Below are positions 1 through 8,351 of a DNA stretch of 64,000 bases, in pieces. Source of the stretch: Vibrio splendidus (lineage in GTDB: Bacteria > Pseudomonadota > Gammaproteobacteria > Enterobacterales > Vibrionaceae); assembly GCF_001557875.1 (NCBI RefSeq), contig NZ_LNRF01000001.1, forward strand, positions 124,001 through 188,000. Reading direction: 5' to 3'. A model generated the notes under the pieces. It made no database searches. It was not told where the DNA came from and was given only the letters and a program-made list of their open reading frames with translations. The position numbers and the translations under genes are program-made. How positions within the stretch are numbered: the first letter of the stretch is position 1; each line of letters begins with the position of its first letter.

Positions 1-442
1 GTTGGTTTTTAAGCCTGTCAGCTCGACTAAAGTACATCTCATTATCAAACGCTAGAGGCATACCTTTCAGCAGTTTACGCATCAATTTTTCAATATCTTG
101 CTTTAAGCTGCTGCCAACACCGCGCGGTAATTTCAGTACCTTCGGTGTACGAATATCTTCGAAGTTCGCGATATAACACCAATCAAAAAGTTCCTGCACT
201 TCTTGAGGGTGACGGTTTAAATAGCGCAAGATCATGGTACGTTTGCCAAGACCATTTCGCCCTATCGCATAAATGTTGTAACCCTTTTCCTTGATTGACA
301 TCGCGAACTCCACGGCTTTTTGTGCCCGTTCCTGCCCGACGATTTCGTCAATTGGAGCCAGTTCTTTGGTCGACTTACATGGTAGCTTGTCTAAATCCGC
401 TACCTGATACAGCTGTTCTGTATTGAGTCTTTGCATCGCCAT
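1..442 (-). CDS. Lon-like ATP-dependent protease (LonB/AAA_32 type), N-terminal part
   Basis: Only the first 147 codons lie in the window; the gene runs off the left edge. The start is the ATG at 442, preceded by AAGGAGG five bases upstream; a second ATG two codons later is less well spaced. The visible protein contains IDEIVGQERAQKAV and a P-loop-like GRNGLGKRT at residues 61-69, as in the archaeal-LonB-like proteases of proteobacteria, whose serine-lysine protease domain would be at the C-terminus outside the window. The expected role is ATP-driven degradation of cytoplasmic proteins. It is divergent from the gene at 683, with about 240 bases of shared upstream DNA. The family assignment rests on the N-terminus only. 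Confidence 0.8.
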   Translation of the reverse strand, partial: MAMQRLNTEQLYQVADLDKLPCKSTKELAPIDEIVGQERAQKAVEFAMSIKEKGYNIYAIGRNGLGKRTMILRYLNRHPQEVQELFDWCYIANFEDIRTPKVLKLPRGVGSSLKQDIEKLMRKLLKGMPLAFDNEMYFSRADRLKNQ

Positions 443-682
443 CGCCGCCTCCTTAGTCCTTCATTACTTGGGTGTAGATAAAATAAGTGTAGATGTAATT
501 TCCCACAAATTTAGTGACTTACGCTGCACAGCTGTTCAACTGAACAAATAACACACAATTTAAGCCCTTTTTAGGAATAGCCCGTTATTTAATTCACCAA
601 CTTAACATGTGAATGATTTTAATTTGCAATTGATAATAAATATCATTAACATTTTCGGATATTATAAATTGAGGATGTGGAT

Positions 683-1177
683 ATGGAAATTGAACGATGC
701 TGGATGCACTACCTAAAAGCTGAACAGTTAATGGAACAAGGTCACTGGCCTGAAGCACAGCGCCTGTATGGTGATGTTCTAACCTCACTTCCTCATCACA
801 TCCAAGATGCAGCATACCAAAGCGATATTAAGCCTTGCCAATTTGCCTGCCTGCTTGCCGGGTTAAGAGACGCGAGCGTCGCTCAATCTGAGATACTCAA
901 CCGATTAGGTCAGCACCAACAAGCCTTCGATACCTTGAATCAATCTTACGCTCTGATGCAATTTATCTCTCTTGAGAACACTGAGCTGATTCAACGTACC
1001 TTTGGATTATTGGAAAAGCAGAGCGAAGATTTGCTCAATCACCTGATCGCTTTTTGCAGCGCTCAGCGCAGTTCGCATTGGATGCTCGAACTAGAACAAA
1101 TTCAACGTGCTCATCACCACTTTGGGCAACTTAAAACAACGTCAGAAGTTCAATCTTCACCTAATGTCTTAAATTGA
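683..1177 (+). CDS. Hypothetical protein with TPR-like helical repeat
   Basis: This encodes a 164-residue soluble protein with no signal peptide or membrane segment. The first 35 residues (KAEQLMEQGHWPEAQRLYGD) have the spacing of a tetratricopeptide repeat, and a second similar helix pair follows around residues 70-90 (LGQHQQAFDTLNQSYAL). The ATG at 683 is preferred because GAGG lies eight bases upstream; the in-frame GTG at 677 is too close to it. The stop is 12 bases before the ABC ATPase gene, so the two are probably co-transcribed. No specific function is recognised; a scaffold or adaptor role is a guess from the repeat type. Confidence 0.7.
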   Translation: MEIERCWMHYLKAEQLMEQGHWPEAQRLYGDVLTSLPHHIQDAAYQSDIKPCQFACLLAGLRDASVAQSEILNRLGQHQQAFDTLNQSYALMQFISLENTELIQRTFGLLEKQSEDLLNHLIAFCSAQRSSHWMLELEQIQRAHHHFGQLKTTSEVQSSPNVLN

Positions 1178-1189
1178 TAAGGATCTATC

Positions 1190-2818
1190 ATGTCGGACCG
1201 GGCCATACTTAAAGTCAATAACCTCTCCGTTAGCTTTACAACCAATGATGGAATCATTGATGCGGTCAAAAAGGTTAACTTTACCCTTAACTCAAGTGAA
1301 ACCTTGGCCATTGTTGGTGAATCAGGTTCAGGTAAATCAGTCTCTTCCAACGCGCTTATGCGTTTGCTTCCTGATAACGCGATTATTGATCAGCAATCAG
1401 ACATCGAATTTGAGGGGCAATCGATTCTTGGAAAAACTGAGCGAGAAATGCAGTCGATTCGTGGTGACAGAATCGGCATGATCTTTCAGGAGCCGATGAC
1501 CTCTCTCAACCCTTACCTTCGTGTTGGCATTCAAGTGGCAGAAGCCATTATGTGTCACCGAAAGGTATCGAAATCAAAAGCAAAACAGCGTGTTTTAGAG
1601 CTGTTCAATCTGGTGCATTTACCGATGCCAGAGCAGGCTTACACCAAGTACCCGCATGAGTTTTCAGGTGGTCAGTTACAGCGCATCATGATCGCAATGG
1701 CGCTGATTAATGAACCGGATATTCTGATTGCCGATGAACCCACAACCGCATTGGACGTAACAGTTCAGGCGGAAGTGCTTTCTCTTATCAAAGAGATTCA
1801 AGGCAAAATGGGCATGGCGATTTTGTTCATCACCCATGATCTCGGTGTAGTGAAGCACTTTGCTGACCGCGTGCTAGTGATGTGTAAGGGTGAGTTGGTC
1901 GAAGAAGGGCTTACTCAAAAGCTATTCGAAAACCCTAAGCACGATTACACACGCATGCTGATTAACTCCATTCCGAAAGGCGCTAAGGTTCCTGTTGAGG
2001 CATCCGCACCTGAACTGCTTTGTGCAGAAGACATTCGCGTGAAGTTCTTGATCAAATCTCACTTTATCCAAAGTAAGAACCAGTACTTCGAAGCAGTTAA
2101 AGGCATTTCTTTGAGGCTGAAACAAGGCGAAACCTTAGGCATTGTGGGCGAGTCTGGTTCCGGTAAATCGACCCTTGGACGAGCTTTGATCGGCTTGCTG
2201 CCAAGCAGCGGACGCATTGTTTACAAAGGCCAAGACGTTAGCTTGTTGAACGACAAAGAGCGTCACAAGCTTAAGAAAGATGTGCAGATGGTGTTCCAAG
2301 ACCCTTATGGTTCCTTATCACCTCGTATGACGGTTGGGGAGATCATCACCGAAGGCTTAACGGTGCATCAACCTAACTTGTCAAAGCAGGAACGTTTAGA
2401 AAGAGCTCGCAAAGCGTTGATTGAAGTTCGCTTAGAGCCGAATTCAATTAACCGTTATCCGCATGAGTTCTCTGGCGGACAAAGACAACGTATCGCGATT
2501 GCTCGCGCGCTGATTCTTGAACCTTCTTTCATTTTGCTGGATGAACCAACTTCGGCACTCGATCGCTCAGTACAACTGACCGTGATCGACCTACTGAAAG
2601 ACATTCAAGCTAAGCACAATATCGGCTTCCTATTCATCAGCCACGATCTCTCGGTAGTAAAAGCACTGTCGGATCGCGTATTGGTGATGCAGAAGGGCGA
2701 AGTGATGGAAGAAGGGTCTGCAGAAGAGATTTTCAATGCGCCGAAAAACAACTACACCAAGAAACTGATCGCTGCGTCATTCGACTTAGAAAATAAATCG
2801 GGAAAAAATGCCGCTTAA
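1190..2818 (+). CDS. Fused dual-ATPase subunit of a peptide/nickel-type ABC transporter (YejF-like)
   Basis: The 542-residue protein holds two complete ABC ATPase domains. Walker A motifs GESGSGKS lie near residues 43-50 and 319-326; signatures FSGGQLQR and FSGGQRQR and Walker B segments ending DEPTTALD and DEPTSALD complete both sites. This tandem layout is that of YejF and other DppD-DppF-like fusions, which power import of oligopeptides or related solutes on the cytoplasmic face of the inner membrane. No binding protein or permease genes are adjacent, so its partners must be encoded elsewhere. It follows the TPR-like gene by 12 bases and ends about 110 bases before a strong terminator. The substrate cannot be read from the sequence. 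Confidence 0.88.
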   Translation: MSDRAILKVNNLSVSFTTNDGIIDAVKKVNFTLNSSETLAIVGESGSGKSVSSNALMRLLPDNAIIDQQSDIEFEGQSILGKTEREMQSIRGDRIGMIFQEPMTSLNPYLRVGIQVAEAIMCHRKVSKSKAKQRVLELFNLVHLPMPEQAYTKYPHEFSGGQLQRIMIAMALINEPDILIADEPTTALDVTVQAEVLSLIKEIQGKMGMAILFITHDLGVVKHFADRVLVMCKGELVEEGLTQKLFENPKHDYTRMLINSIPKGAKVPVEASAPELLCAEDIRVKFLIKSHFIQSKNQYFEAVKGISLRLKQGETLGIVGESGSGKSTLGRALIGLLPSSGRIVYKGQDVSLLNDKERHKLKKDVQMVFQDPYGSLSPRMTVGEIITEGLTVHQPNLSKQERLERARKALIEVRLEPNSINRYPHEFSGGQRQRIAIARALILEPSFILLDEPTSALDRSVQLTVIDLLKDIQAKHNIGFLFISHDLSVVKALSDRVLVMQKGEVMEEGSAEEIFNAPKNNYTKKLIAASFDLENKSGKNAA

Positions 2819-2926
2819 AGGGAACTAATCAAGATTAACAGCGTCTTATAGGTACATTCTGAATAATCTCCTAATGGATTGAAATCTAGAATGGATATAG
2901 CAAAACTGGTTTGGCCGCCAAAAGAG

Positions 2927-2955
2927 AAATGTCGCATGGATGCGACATTTTTCGT
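2927..2955 (+). terminator. Rho-independent terminator after the ABC ATPase
   Basis: A 10-bp stem (AAATGTCGCA paired with TGCGACATTT) with loop TGGA is followed by a T-rich tract. It lies between the ABC ATPase and the convergent LacI gene. Because the stem starts with AAA it could also work in the opposite direction. Confidence 0.85.
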
Positions 2956-3014
2956 TTCTGAAGGGAAATAACGTGTCTTTGAATCTCACTCCCTACGATT
3001 CAAACACTTCACAA

Positions 3015-4028
3015 CTAACGATACAAAGACTTAGTCGACTCTCTGACGATTAAATCAATCGGTGGTAATCGCGCTTCATGCCTCTCACCAGATAACAAGT
3101 TCAAAATCGACTGAGCACACACCTCGCCAATCTCTTCAATCGGCTGTCTCAGCGTCGTCAGGGCTGGCGTGAAATACTTAGACGTCGGCAAGTCATCAAA
3201 GCCAATCACAGACACATCTTCTGGAACTTTATATCCGTGGTCGTGTAGCGCCTTAATCGCCCCATAAGCGGTTTGATCATTAGCCGCGAACAGAGCAGAA
3301 AAATGAACCTTCGACTCGATCAATTCAACGGTTTTTTCATAGCCCGATTCGCTACTGAAGTCACCCTGTTTGACGAGTTTTGGCATTACTTTTATACCCG
3401 CCTCTTGAAGCGCTTTCTTGTAGCCTTCAAAGCGACTCCCCGCATCCGGTTGGCTTGAAAGCCCCTTGATATGAGCAATGTTCACATGCCCCTGTTGAAG
3501 CAAATGCAAAGTCGCCATATAGCCACCCAACACATTATCGATATTGATCGAGCGTACATTATCTTCAACGATGTCATAACCCACCGCCACGACCGGAATG
3601 TCTTGAGCGTACTTGGCGATATCCTCTTTAGTAATACTACCCGTCACGATGATCATGCCATCCACGTTACTTTTAGCCAGATACTCTAGCGCGTGTATCT
3701 CGAGCTTTTTTTGCCAGTGCCCCGTCGCAATCACCAATGAGTAGCCTTGGGCTATCAGAGTTTTCTCCATGTCGTTAAGGATACGACTGGTATAGGGGCT
3801 GTCAGGGTGTTGCACCAATACACCAATCGTTAATGAACGGCGATTAATGTTTTCCTGCATTTGAAAATTAGGTTTGTAGCCGGTGTCTTTTATTGCCTGC
3901 TCGATATTCTGGCTTTTATCATCCGATACATATGTTGTTCGATTAAGAAAACGAGAAACCGTGCTTGGAGAAACGCCGGCGAGCCTCGCTACATCGTATA
4001 CGGTGGTTTTTTTAGTTTTAGTGCGCAT
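3015..4028 (-). CDS. LacI-family transcriptional regulator, next to the GH116 gene
   Basis: The 337-residue protein starts with a LacI-type helix-turn-helix (VYDVARLAGVSPSTVSRFLN, about residues 10-29), followed by a hinge and a periplasmic-binding-protein-like effector domain to the C-terminus. Such proteins are dimers that bind sugar or sugar phosphate in the cytoplasm and repress or activate nearby catabolic genes. It lies 97 bases downstream of the GH116 gene on the same strand, with a hairpin between them, so it may be read from the GH116 promoter or its own. It is distinct from the second LacI protein at 16548. Its operator was not identified: I saw no CG-centred palindrome in the 64-bp GH116/epimerase gap. 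Confidence 0.9.
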   Translation of the reverse strand: MRTKTKKTTVYDVARLAGVSPSTVSRFLNRTTYVSDDKSQNIEQAIKDTGYKPNFQMQENINRRSLTIGVLVQHPDSPYTSRILNDMEKTLIAQGYSLVIATGHWQKKLEIHALEYLAKSNVDGMIIVTGSITKEDIAKYAQDIPVVAVGYDIVEDNVRSINIDNVLGGYMATLHLLQQGHVNIAHIKGLSSQPDAGSRFEGYKKALQEAGIKVMPKLVKQGDFSSESGYEKTVELIESKVHFSALFAANDQTAYGAIKALHDHGYKVPEDVSVIGFDDLPTSKYFTPALTTLRQPIEEIGEVCAQSILNLLSGERHEARLPPIDLIVRESTKSLYR

Positions 4029-4053
4029 CTCGATACCCTAATCCAGTGACATT

Positions 4054-4075
4054 TGGGGAGCCCGAAAGCTCCCCA
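4054..4075 (-). terminator. Hairpin between the GH116 and LacI genes
   Basis: TGGGGAGC and GCTCCCCA form an 8-bp GC-rich stem with a 6-base loop. On the minus strand it is followed by AAATG and not by a T-run, so it may be an intercistronic RNA hairpin or a weak terminator. Confidence 0.5.
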
Positions 4076-4125
4076 CCCGTTTCAATCTGCATACCACTGC
4101 TTTTGTTGAAACTCGTGTCATTAAG

Positions 4126-7100
4126 TTAATACATGTAGGCGAAGATCATCCCCGGTCTGAAATAGCGACCTGCGGTATACTTCAACCCAGTGCTCAATAG
4201 CCATTTGTGAAGAGCGATGGCTTGCTCCGCTGAAATCTCGCCTTGCAGCATACTAACAAATTTATCACTGTCTTTAGTCAGGTTAGGACTCACTCGACCG
4301 TCAGATAGCACACACTTTTGTAATTTAAGCGCAGTAAGCCACTTTTTCGCATCAATTTGTGACAATTTAAAAGATTCTGAAAGATCTTTCTCATCAAATG
4401 AGACTGAGCAGTTGAATCCCTCTGGTGCTGCAAATGGAATTTTTGAATAGTCATACAGCGCGGTATACACGGTATCCATCAATGTTTCCGCTTGCTGAGA
4501 TTTACCCGCCAGACTCAACGCTGTCGCGACACTAAACTGCACGCCAATCCACACGTCTTGCGCTTGGAACGCTTCATGCGGTGAGCCGTCAGCCAGCGTC
4601 ATATTCGCGACACCAAGCTTAGGGCTATTGATCTCAAAGTTGTGCTTATAAACATAGTCTAGTGCGCGTTGGATATTCTGTTGCGGGAAAATACCCTCGA
4701 GTCCGATCAACTTTAGATAGCTATCAGCCAACAGGGCATCGCCAAAGCTGTTGTCAGAATCTGGCACTAAATCTAAGTATTCTTGGGTAAAGACTTGTGG
4801 TGCAGTTTCACTTAGTAAGCGTTTCTTAGAGACTCTTTGAGACACCTTACTGATGTTGATTGAAGTATCGGTCTCATTGAGATAGTCGTTGAGAGCGCTC
4901 TTGTCAGCAATCGCGTCACCGGTCAATGAAAGTCCTAATACTTCCAACGCTTGATAGCCCTGACCCGTTAAATGCTTAGCTTGAACGGGAGTGACGAAGA
5001 AATGGTAGTAGCCTTCTTTTTCATCCCACAAGCTTTGCTCAACCGTTGTTAACGCCTTTTTCGAACGCGCTAAATAACTCGCGGCTAGTTCGTTCTCATC
5101 CATCAACAGAGCAAGCTCACTCGCGGCTTGTAGCCCTGCTACCCAAAGGCTAGCACAGTAAATCGAGATGCCGTGAGACGCTAGGTTATCAAAGGTATCG
5201 TCTGTGCCTCGGGTTAGCGGTAAATCATCGCCCTCAGCGATCAAGTTCGATAAGAAATCGATGCTCTCTGTTACGGCCTGCCAGCACTCTTTAACCACAG
5301 AAATATCTTGTGTGTTTTGATAATGGCGGTACACCATCAGAATGTATTTCGGCGCTAAGTCCTTCCACTCTTTCACATTGTGCCAACTATACGCATCTGG
5401 CTGGATGTCGAATGGGCTGCCCAAATCGTGGATTACCGCACCTCGAATAGCGCGCACACCTTGGTACTTGTCATCGATCAGTTCAGCATTCGGCGTCGCT
5501 TCGTATTCCCAGTAGCGACGCTGAGTAAAGTCTTCAGCCAAAATGGCTTTCGAGAACTCTTTCATCACGCAGCCATCAAGCTCCGGCAACAAATAAAGCA
5601 GCGAAAATGAACCGTAAAAATACACATCCAGAGAGTTAAAGAATGGGTAATCAACACACTCTTTGACTAGGAACTTATCCTCTTTGTCCCATACCGTTGA
5701 TTCTGCTAGGAAAGACAATGAGTTCATCGCCATCGTCGCATAGCGAAGTGCAGAATCAGGCTGAGATATCTTGCTTTTAGCTTGCTCTAGGAAGGCCGTT
5801 TGTTGTTCGACGATCTGTTGCTCAATCACCTCAAGCTTTGGCAAGAGATCTTCTAACATCGGCAGTGCTGGTTGCGTTTGAGGGTAGAATTGCGTGTAAG
5901 CCTTGTCTGAATGCCAACCATTAAGCATCACTTTGCTGTGTGCCATTACCTGTGCAAAACGCAGGTCAGCAGACTCTCCAGGTTCTAACTCAATCTGAAC
6001 CACAACCAATGCGCTCAATGCTTCACGCCCCGTGTAGATGCCTGTTTGAAATTCAGCGTTGGTACGGCCTGTTTTCAGTGCGAACTCTGTTTGCTGAGCA
6101 GTCTTAGAGGTATAAAGCGTTGGCTTAACAGACACCGACACCTTGCCAGATTCCGTCAAGTGATTGTCTGCTTGAACACCAAACACGACTTCACCTTCAA
6201 TATCACTTTGATAAGGCGATTCGCTCGTCAGTTGAACCCCCGTAAAACTGCGACCGTCACCCTTTAATTTTACCGCTTGATGCTGCTGAGCGATTGGATT
6301 TTGAGACAAAGTACACGCCGAATCCTGAATGCCATCGCGACCTTTTTGGTAGGTTGAGCCAATCAGGTTTTGTAGCGACTGAGCAAGCGTAATCACGCGT
6401 GTTTGCGATGAATTATTGATTAATTCGAAGTGATTCCAGTGCATCGGTAAAGAACACAAGCGTTTGTCCTGTTTAACGATCGGCGAGACTACCTTACGCT
6501 TTATTTTAATATCATCAAAACTATTATATTGATATTCAGCTAGTGGATACAAAGCTTGATATTCTATATCACTGCCATTAACGCTATCTATATCACTGCC
6601 ATTGAGACTATCCATATAATTATCATCACCCGAGGTAAGTGATAATAACTTCGTTGTATCATTTACTAATAAACCATTAAAGAAATCCAAGGCTACGTAT
6701 AATTGACAAATAATTGAAGATGAATCCGAATCAATCAATAATCGAGTCTTATTTGAAAACTCAACGTTCCACTTTACAAAGTTAGTTTTATTTTCTTGAT
6801 AAAAGTGACCATTTTTTAATGCCGCGCGAATGTGGTTAATCGCATTCGACATTTCTACACTTTCAATCTTCTTGCCATCGAACAAAGCAGGATAAAAGTT
6901 CAGATGAACGCTCAGCTCTTGTTCATTAAGGACTTGCAGCGTATCGATGGTTGGCACATTCATCACAGAAGCATAAAAATCATTAAAATTAACAACTTGT
7001 TCTGAACAATCCACAAATATACCAGGGATAAAGCTAAAGTTTGGCGTGTTGCCATTTGGCGTCAGTGTAAATGTATTACCAATACCACCCACGGCCATGC

Positions 7101-7224
7101 CGGTATTTTCTGGTGTCGTAGAAATTGGCGTGTACCAAGGTTGAATAAATTCAACTGCATCACCTTTTTTACACAGATGTTTTGAATTTCCTGAATAGCT
7201 TGTATATGGAATTTTATTATTCAT
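4126..7224 (-). CDS. GH116 family glycosidase (GBA2/beta-glucosidase-like)
   Basis: The 1032-residue protein has the two-part GH116 layout: an N-terminal beta-sandwich (motif AVGGIGNTFTLTPNG) and a C-terminal (alpha/alpha)6 catalytic domain. The best catalytic candidates are E522 in KECVDYPFFNSLDVYFYG (nucleophile) and D679 in DDTFDN (acid/base); their 157-residue spacing fits that of characterised GH116 enzymes as I recall it. GH116 members hydrolyse beta-glucosides, beta-xylosides or related substrates with retention. No signal peptide is evident from the chosen start, so a cytoplasmic enzyme is expected. The open frame extends 37 codons further upstream, but that part overlaps the divergent epimerase gene and looks non-coding. 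It is divergent from the epimerase across only 64 bases. Confidence 0.85.
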   Translation of the reverse strand: MNNKIPYTSYSGNSKHLCKKGDAVEFIQPWYTPISTTPENTGMAVGGIGNTFTLTPNGNTPNFSFIPGIFVDCSEQVVNFNDFYASVMNVPTIDTLQVLNEQELSVHLNFYPALFDGKKIESVEMSNAINHIRAALKNGHFYQENKTNFVKWNVEFSNKTRLLIDSDSSSIICQLYVALDFFNGLLVNDTTKLLSLTSGDDNYMDSLNGSDIDSVNGSDIEYQALYPLAEYQYNSFDDIKIKRKVVSPIVKQDKRLCSLPMHWNHFELINNSSQTRVITLAQSLQNLIGSTYQKGRDGIQDSACTLSQNPIAQQHQAVKLKGDGRSFTGVQLTSESPYQSDIEGEVVFGVQADNHLTESGKVSVSVKPTLYTSKTAQQTEFALKTGRTNAEFQTGIYTGREALSALVVVQIELEPGESADLRFAQVMAHSKVMLNGWHSDKAYTQFYPQTQPALPMLEDLLPKLEVIEQQIVEQQTAFLEQAKSKISQPDSALRYATMAMNSLSFLAESTVWDKEDKFLVKECVDYPFFNSLDVYFYGSFSLLYLLPELDGCVMKEFSKAILAEDFTQRRYWEYEATPNAELIDDKYQGVRAIRGAVIHDLGSPFDIQPDAYSWHNVKEWKDLAPKYILMVYRHYQNTQDISVVKECWQAVTESIDFLSNLIAEGDDLPLTRGTDDTFDNLASHGISIYCASLWVAGLQAASELALLMDENELAASYLARSKKALTTVEQSLWDEKEGYYHFFVTPVQAKHLTGQGYQALEVLGLSLTGDAIADKSALNDYLNETDTSINISKVSQRVSKKRLLSETAPQVFTQEYLDLVPDSDNSFGDALLADSYLKLIGLEGIFPQQNIQRALDYVYKHNFEINSPKLGVANMTLADGSPHEAFQAQDVWIGVQFSVATALSLAGKSQQAETLMDTVYTALYDYSKIPFAAPEGFNCSVSFDEKDLSESFKLSQIDAKKWLTALKLQKCVLSDGRVSPNLTKDSDKFVSMLQGEISAEQAIALHKWLLSTGLKYTAGRYFRPGMIFAYMY

Positions 7225-7288
7225 TTTAAAACCGCCATTGAATATTTTTTTCTTCTTGTTAATATCTTTCAAAAATGGAGACATCAAC

Positions 7289-8236
7289 ATGTTTAAAATT
7301 ATAAATGAAAAGTTTGGAAATATTGACTCTGTCACATTAATAAATCAGCAACACGGTATAGAACTTCAAATAATCAATGGATTTGGTTCTGTTATAAATA
7401 AATACGTTGTAAATAACAGCCCATTCTCTTTTATTTGTGGTTATCAGAATTATGATGAACTGATCAACCAACATCCGTTCTTTTCCCGCAGTGCTAAATT
7501 ATTCCCTTTTCCAAACCGTTTAAACTTAGGTCGTTACAGTTTCGATAACCAAAACCATCAACTCCCAGCTAACTTTCCTTGGTCTGAGCACGCCGTACAT
7601 GGCCTGCTCTACAACCAACCTTTTTCAATCACAAACAGCGTAGCCAACGAAGAGTCAGCCAGTGTGACACTTCAGTATCAAACGTCTTCTTTGCACCCTG
7701 CTTTCCCGTTTGCTTTTAACCTTGAAGTCACCTTCATTATCGACATAGCAGGCAAGCTCTCTTGCTCAACAACCGCTTCTAATCTTGGTGATTCTGCCTT
7801 CCCATTCGGTGATGCTTGGCACCCTTACTTCTCGCTCGGCACCGAGCTAGAACAGTGTGAACTGACCATGTCACCTTGTGCTGAGGTCATGCACGAGAAC
7901 GATCTTCCTAATGGTCAAAAACGCGCTTTTGACCGTTTGTCTCTGGGTGGTTCCCTAACGAATCAAAGCCTAAATCACTGCTTTGAATTTGACTCGAAAG
8001 CAACCAACCAGCTAACTTTGACACGCTCAGATTCATCCGCTGAGATTCACTATCAACAAGATGCAAGCTACCCATTCGTTCAGCTATACACGCCCACTAG
8101 TGAGCAAAGTATTGCAATAGAACCAATGACTTGCCCTGCTGATGCATTCAATAACCAGATTGGCCTACTGACGCTTGCCCCGAACCAATCTCAAACCTTC
8201 ATTTGGCAATGCCAAGCAACCTATCAACCTAAATAA
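7289..8236 (+). CDS. Aldose 1-epimerase family protein (galactose mutarotase-like)
   Basis: The 315-residue protein carries hallmarks of the aldose 1-epimerase fold: HGLLYNQPF, the catalytic-type histidine in AWHPYF, and a late acidic residue in IEPMTCPADAFN. These enzymes interconvert alpha and beta anomers of free hexoses or hexose derivatives in the cytoplasm. The ATG at 7289 has TGGAG eight bases upstream; an upstream in-frame TTG at 7238 has no ribosome binding site and would overlap the divergent GH116 leader. In this locus it would convert the beta-anomer released by retaining glycosidases into the form used by glucokinase. It is convergent with the GH94 gene across a bidirectional terminator. 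The exact sugar is unknown. Confidence 0.88.
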   Translation: MFKIINEKFGNIDSVTLINQQHGIELQIINGFGSVINKYVVNNSPFSFICGYQNYDELINQHPFFSRSAKLFPFPNRLNLGRYSFDNQNHQLPANFPWSEHAVHGLLYNQPFSITNSVANEESASVTLQYQTSSLHPAFPFAFNLEVTFIIDIAGKLSCSTTASNLGDSAFPFGDAWHPYFSLGTELEQCELTMSPCAEVMHENDLPNGQKRAFDRLSLGGSLTNQSLNHCFEFDSKATNQLTLTRSDSSAEIHYQQDASYPFVQLYTPTSEQSIAIEPMTCPADAFNNQIGLLTLAPNQSQTFIWQCQATYQPK

Positions 8237-8323
8237 CTAAATCAAATCAAGGCAGCCGCTGAATGCGAAATCAGCCCCCAGAGAACGCATTGCTAAACAG
8301 AAAACCAAACGAAAGAAGCAATA

Positions 8324-8350
8324 AAGGGCGCATAAAGCGCCCTTCTCTTT
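8324..8350. terminator. Bidirectional terminator between the epimerase and GH94 genes
   Basis: AAGGGCGC and GCGCCCTT form an 8-bp stem around loop ATAAA, with T-rich sequence on the plus side (TTCTCTTTG) and TTTATT on the minus side. It sits between two convergent genes. Confidence 0.85.
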
Positions 8351-8351
8351 G

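Noticed and set aside
7225..7335. 37-codon N-terminal extension of the GH116 frame
   Set aside because: It overlaps the start of the divergent epimerase gene and has no ribosome binding site; the family N-terminus begins at 7224.
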